Shown: positions 63,967 to 64,000 of the stretch, piece after piece
How positions within the stretch are numbered: the stretch's first letter is position 1
Layout: every line of letters starts with the position of its first letter
NCBI GenBank assembly: GCA_006937955.1
Contig: SSNP01000083.1
Span: 953,502-1,017,501, forward strand
Source of the DNA: Pachypanchax playfairii
Taxonomy: Eukaryota > Chordata > Actinopteri > Cyprinodontiformes > Aplocheilidae
Direction of reading: 5' to 3'
Length of the DNA: 64,000 bases
Position numbers and translations under genes: made by a program
The notes under the pieces: model-generated
Databases searched by the model: none
Seen by the model: the letters and a program-made list of their open reading frames with translations, nothing else
What the model was told of the DNA's origin: nothing

Positions 63967-64000
63967 CTGAGGCAGAGAGAGGAAAAACAAGTCCTTGTCA

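Noticed and set aside
1..64000. CRISPR arrays, operons, bacterial promoters
   Set aside because: The window is eukaryotic with introns throughout; simple repeats do not have spacer structure.

Overview
This window is eukaryotic, AT-rich and almost certainly from a ray-finned fish. It lies entirely inside one very large gene on the minus strand, an axonemal outer-arm dynein heavy chain of the DNAH5/DNAH8 (gamma-type) group, closer to DNAH8 by my recollection of the human paralogs. I traced 47 consecutive coding exons from 63966 down to 331. Every exon joins the next in frame, with no stop or frameshift: 7,520 coding bases, about 2,506 residues. Both ends of the gene are outside the window, since the family is about 4,500-4,700 residues long. 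The fish assignment rests on the repeats: a Tc1 element with 0.2-kb inverted repeats, an L2-type LINE with the usual fish tail, and several small TIR elements.

Reading the gene in its own direction (right to left): exons 1-10 (63966-59781) encode the end of the tail and the linker. Exons 11-16 (56598-51557) carry AAA1 with GPAGTGKT and CFDEFNR, the main ATPase site. Exons 17-22 (51368-44031) carry AAA2 with GPSGAGKT. Exons 23-28 (43777-41513) carry AAA3 with GEQGTAKT. Exons 29-33 (41434-34521) carry AAA4 with GVGGSGKQS. Exons 34-40 (33903-9439) form the coiled-coil stalk with the microtubule-binding domain between its two strands. Exons 41-47 (9198-331) run through AAA5 toward AAA6. The protein powers ciliary and flagellar beating. 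All four P-loops are intact, so the gene looks functional.

The rest is intron, much of it built from mobile elements. The longest introns (5.3, 3.0 and 9.9 kb) split the stalk and microtubule-binding exons. The most notable insertions are: a complete, apparently young Tc1 transposon with an open 340-residue transposase (20347-21948); a 406-bp solo LTR with a 5-bp target duplication, nested inside an older TIR element (47852-49337); a TTAA-flanked Kolobok-like element (1819-2643); an L2-type LINE broken by one visible stop codon (28158-30608); a pogo/Tigger-like short element (44767-45339) with two further partial copies; a hAT remnant; several MITEs; and simple-sequence arrays. No second host gene, tRNA gene, rRNA gene or CRISPR array was found. 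I found no convincing novel multigene system; the unusual points are splice-site choices, element structure and nesting.
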